From: Sphingomonas pruni NBRC 15498 | GTDB taxonomy: Bacteria > Pseudomonadota > Alphaproteobacteria > Sphingomonadales > Sphingomonadaceae | Assembly: GCF_001598455.1 (NCBI RefSeq) | Contig: NZ_BCYZ01000005.1 | Coordinates: 1 to 64,000 of the forward strand | Reading direction: 5' to 3' | DNA: 64,000 nt | Part shown: positions 62,093-64,000 of the stretch, piece after piece | How positions within the stretch are numbered: position 1 is the first letter of the stretch | Layout: each line of letters opens with the position of its first letter | Translations under genes and position numbers: made by a program | Notes under the pieces: generated by a model | Told to the model about the DNA's origin: nothing | Database searches by the model: none | The model's input: only the letters and a program-made list of their open reading frames with translations

Positions 62093-62418
62093 TCGGCTTT
62101 TCCTTCTGTCGCTTTGAGAAAGGCATCGAGCTGGTCGAAACTGTCGCTCCACAGGGTGCGCAGCCCGTCGATCCACTGGCGCGCATCGTCGAGCGCGTCC
62201 GCCTTGAGGCGTCGCGGCCGCGCCTGCGCTGCTTTCCCGCCTTCGATCAGTCCGGCCGATTCGAGCACTTTCAGGTGACGAGAGATTGCTGGTTGGCTGA
62301 TGCCGAACGGGCGCTGCAGCTCGCCCACCGTCGCCTCGCCCCGCGCCAGCCGGGCGAGGATCGCACGGCGAGTGGGATCGGCAAGGGCCGAGAACTGACG
62401 ATCGAGCAACGAGTCCAT
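62089..62418 (-). CDS. ArsR-family transcriptional regulator
   Basis: 109 residues. The winged helix is clear (FSALADPTRRAILARLARGEATVGELQRPFGISQPAISRHLKVLESAGLI). The metal-binding cysteines of ArsR/SmtB are absent, which places it with the non-metal ArsR regulators that pair with SRPBCC genes. A palindrome at 62431-62450 sits immediately upstream of its start and is the likely operator. Confidence 0.92.
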   Translation of the reverse strand: MDSLLDRQFSALADPTRRAILARLARGEATVGELQRPFGISQPAISRHLKVLESAGLIEGGKAAQARPRRLKADALDDARQWIDGLRTLWSDSFDQLDAFLKATEGKAE

Positions 62419-62430
62419 AGCAAGAGTGTT

Positions 62431-62450
62431 ATATAACTATCATGTTATAT
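62431..62450. promoter_or_regulatory. Probable operator of the ArsR gene
   Basis: ATATAAC (62431-62437) and GTTATAT (62444-62450) are perfect 7-base arms around TATCAT, 13 bases before the ArsR ATG. Such A/T-rich dyads are the usual binding sites of ArsR repressors. Confidence 0.7.
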
Positions 62451-62635
62451 GCAAGCTGCGTCGATGCGATCGGAATCGGCCGTTCACGGGGCACGGCAAG
62501 CGCCGGTGGGTTGCGGTGCGCGGCTAGATCGTCTGACGGCGGGCTGGGCTCGTGCCCACACCCGGTTCCCCCGGAGTTCTGCCAATCGCCACAAGGTTGC
62601 AAAAAGCCGGCGCATCGCGCACTCGGCTCTCCGTC

Positions 62636-64000
62636 ATGGTAGCCGAACTCGAACAGATGCAAGCCCTGCGCGCCGCCGCGCTCGAATCCAAGGCCTGGCC
62701 GTACGAGGAAGCGCGCAAATTGCTCAAGCGCTATCCGAACGGGAAACCGGGCGGCGAGCCCGTGCTGTTCGAGACTGGCTACGGCCCCTCGGGCCTGCCG
62801 CATATCGGCACCTTCAACGAAGTGCTGCGCACGACGATGGTCCGCCACGCGTTCGAGACGTTGTCGGACATCCCGACCCGGCTGATCGCCTTTTCGGACG
62901 ATATGGATGGGCTGCGCAAGGTGCCCGACAATGTCCCCAACAAGGAGATGCTGGCCCAGTATCTCGGCAAACCGCTGACGAAAATTCCCGACCCGTTCGG
63001 CACGCATGAGAGCTTTGCCGCGCATAACAATGCGATGCTGCGCGAGTTTCTCGACCGCTACGGCTTCGAGTATGAATTCGTCTCGTCGACCGATTATTAT
63101 ACCGGCGGCAAGTTCGACGACGCGTTGCGCAATGTCCTGCGCCATTACCAGGCAGTGATGGATATCATGCTGCCGACGCTGCGCGCCGAGCGGCGGGCGA
63201 CTTATTCGCCGGTGCTGCCGATCAGCAAGAAGTCGGGGATCGTCCTCCAGGTGCCGGTCGAGGTGGTCGATGCCGAGGCCGGGATCGTCCGCTTCGAGGA
63301 TGACGGCGAGACGGTCGAGCAATCGATCCTGTCCGGCGGCGCCAAGCTGCAATGGAAGGTCGATTGGGCGATGCGCTGGGTCGCGCTCGGCGTCGATTAC
63401 GAAATGGCGGGCAAGGACCTGATCGATTCGGTCATCCAGTCGGGCAAGATCGCCCGCGCGCTCGGCGGCCGCCCGCCCGAGGGCTTCAACTACGAGATGT
63501 TCCTCGACGAAAAGGGCGAGAAGATCTCGAAGTCCAAGGGCAATGGCCTGTCGATCGACGAATGGCTGACTTATGGCCCCGACGAGAGCCTGGCTTTCTA
63601 CATCTATCGCGAGCCGAAAAAGGCGAAGTCGCTCCATCTCGGGCTGATCCCGCGCGCGGTCGACGATTATTGGCAGTTCCGCGCGAATTATGCGGGCCAG
63701 CCGATCGAGCAGCGCCTGGGCAATCCGGTCCACCACATCCATAACGGCCCGCCGCCGGCCGAGACGCTGCCGGTGACGTTCGGGTTGTTGCTCAATCTCG
63801 TCGGGGTGATGGGCGGCGACGCGACCAAGGAGCAGGTCTGGGGGTATCTCGGCAATTACGTCGCCGATGCCTCGCCGGAAAAGTATCCGGCGCTCGACCA
63901 GTTGATCGGCTATGCGCTGGCCTATGCCCGCGATTTCGTCGCGCCGACGCTCAAGCGCCGCGCGCCCGAGGGGGTCGAAGTCGAGGCGCTGAAGCGGCTC
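62636..64000 (+). CDS. lysS: Class I lysyl-tRNA synthetase, 3' end outside window
   Basis: The first 455 residues of the class I (archaeal-type) enzyme, which joins lysine to tRNA-Lys. The HIGH-like motif is PHIGT (residues 55-59) and the KMSKS-like motif is KISKS (296-300), so it is not the class II form of E. coli. Class I LysRS is normal for alphaproteobacteria. The ATG at 62636 begins [21 protein letters not shown]; a second ATG lies seven codons on. No strong ribosome site is visible. The reading frame continues to the last base. Confidence 0.92.
   Translation, partial: MVAELEQMQALRAAALESKAWPYEEARKLLKRYPNGKPGGEPVLFETGYGPSGLPHIGTFNEVLRTTMVRHAFETLSDIPTRLIAFSDDMDGLRKVPDNVPNKEMLAQYLGKPLTKIPDPFGTHESFAAHNNAMLREFLDRYGFEYEFVSSTDYYTGGKFDDALRNVLRHYQAVMDIMLPTLRAERRATYSPVLPISKKSGIVLQVPVEVVDAEAGIVRFEDDGETVEQSILSGGAKLQWKVDWAMRWVALGVDYEMAGKDLIDSVIQSGKIARALGGRPPEGFNYEMFLDEKGEKISKSKGNGLSIDEWLTYGPDESLAFYIYREPKKAKSLHLGLIPRAVDDYWQFRANYAGQPIEQRLGNPVHHIHNGPPPAETLPVTFGLLLNLVGVMGGDATKEQVWGYLGNYVADASPEKYPALDQLIGYALAYARDFVAPTLKRRAPEGVEVEALKRL

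Noticed and set aside
1..64000. CRISPR arrays, tRNA or rRNA genes, insertion sequences, prophage
   Set aside because: No regularly spaced direct repeats, no cloverleaf tRNA candidates I could defend, and no transposase or phage genes were seen.

Overview
The window is about 64 kb of high-G+C alphaproteobacterial chromosome, most likely from a sphingomonad (Sphingomonas or a close relative). Evidence: three large TonB-dependent receptors, a class I (archaeal-type) lysyl-tRNA synthetase, CarD, FdxA, a ubiquinol-cytochrome c chaperone next to a DUF177 gene, DUF1489, and many palindromic intergenic repeats. I see no rRNA, tRNA, CRISPR array, insertion sequence or prophage. The first and last genes are cut by the window edges.

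Layout. 1-9.7 kb: a zinc-metallopeptidase fragment, a class A penicillin-binding protein, and a leftward operon for a type III polyketide synthase, a methyltransferase and an FAD reductase, apparently coupled by overlapping stop/start codons, followed by msrB. Then come a PLP aminotransferase, rpoZ, a cardiolipin-synthase-like PLD enzyme and a PmtA-like methyltransferase. 9.8-10.1 kb: a 328-base element with long inverted repeats. 10.2-19 kb: a monooxygenase/MFS pair, a two-ring CDC48-type AAA ATPase, a LysR regulator, a cyclophilin, MgtE, DUF1489 and a low-G+C DUF4253 protein. 19-28.8 kb: two GIN/DUF2807 envelope proteins, CarD, FdxA, an S4 protein, a SUV3-like helicase, an M23 peptidase and a HerA-like ATPase. 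29-33.6 kb: a TauE/TIGR02186 pair and a SulP/ParB-like pair. 34-44 kb: three TonB receptors, a DUF2306 protein with a strong operator, and a small glycine-zipper protein. 44-46.7 kb: a class A beta-lactamase with all active-site motifs, and NDH-2. 46.8-55 kb: the bacterial alpha-2-macroglobulin and PbpC pair. 55-64 kb: a DUF2185 (Imm33-like) protein, RcnB, BamE, a cytochrome bc1 assembly chaperone, DUF177, SixA/DinG, an ArsR/SRPBCC pair and class I lysS.

A recurrent theme is translational coupling by 4-base stop/start overlaps: GTGA at 4828 and 57614, ATGA at 10491, 58824 and 62089, TTGA at 29778 and GTGA at 32557. A second theme is palindromic repeats in at least five families. One copy lies inside the open reading frame of the SUV3-like helicase without breaking it, and its sibling is intergenic at 58173-58265. 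The start of the window looks like a second in-frame case, in the metallopeptidase gene. These in-frame palindromes, the 328-base nested-hairpin element and the type III PKS cluster are the most interesting signals here.
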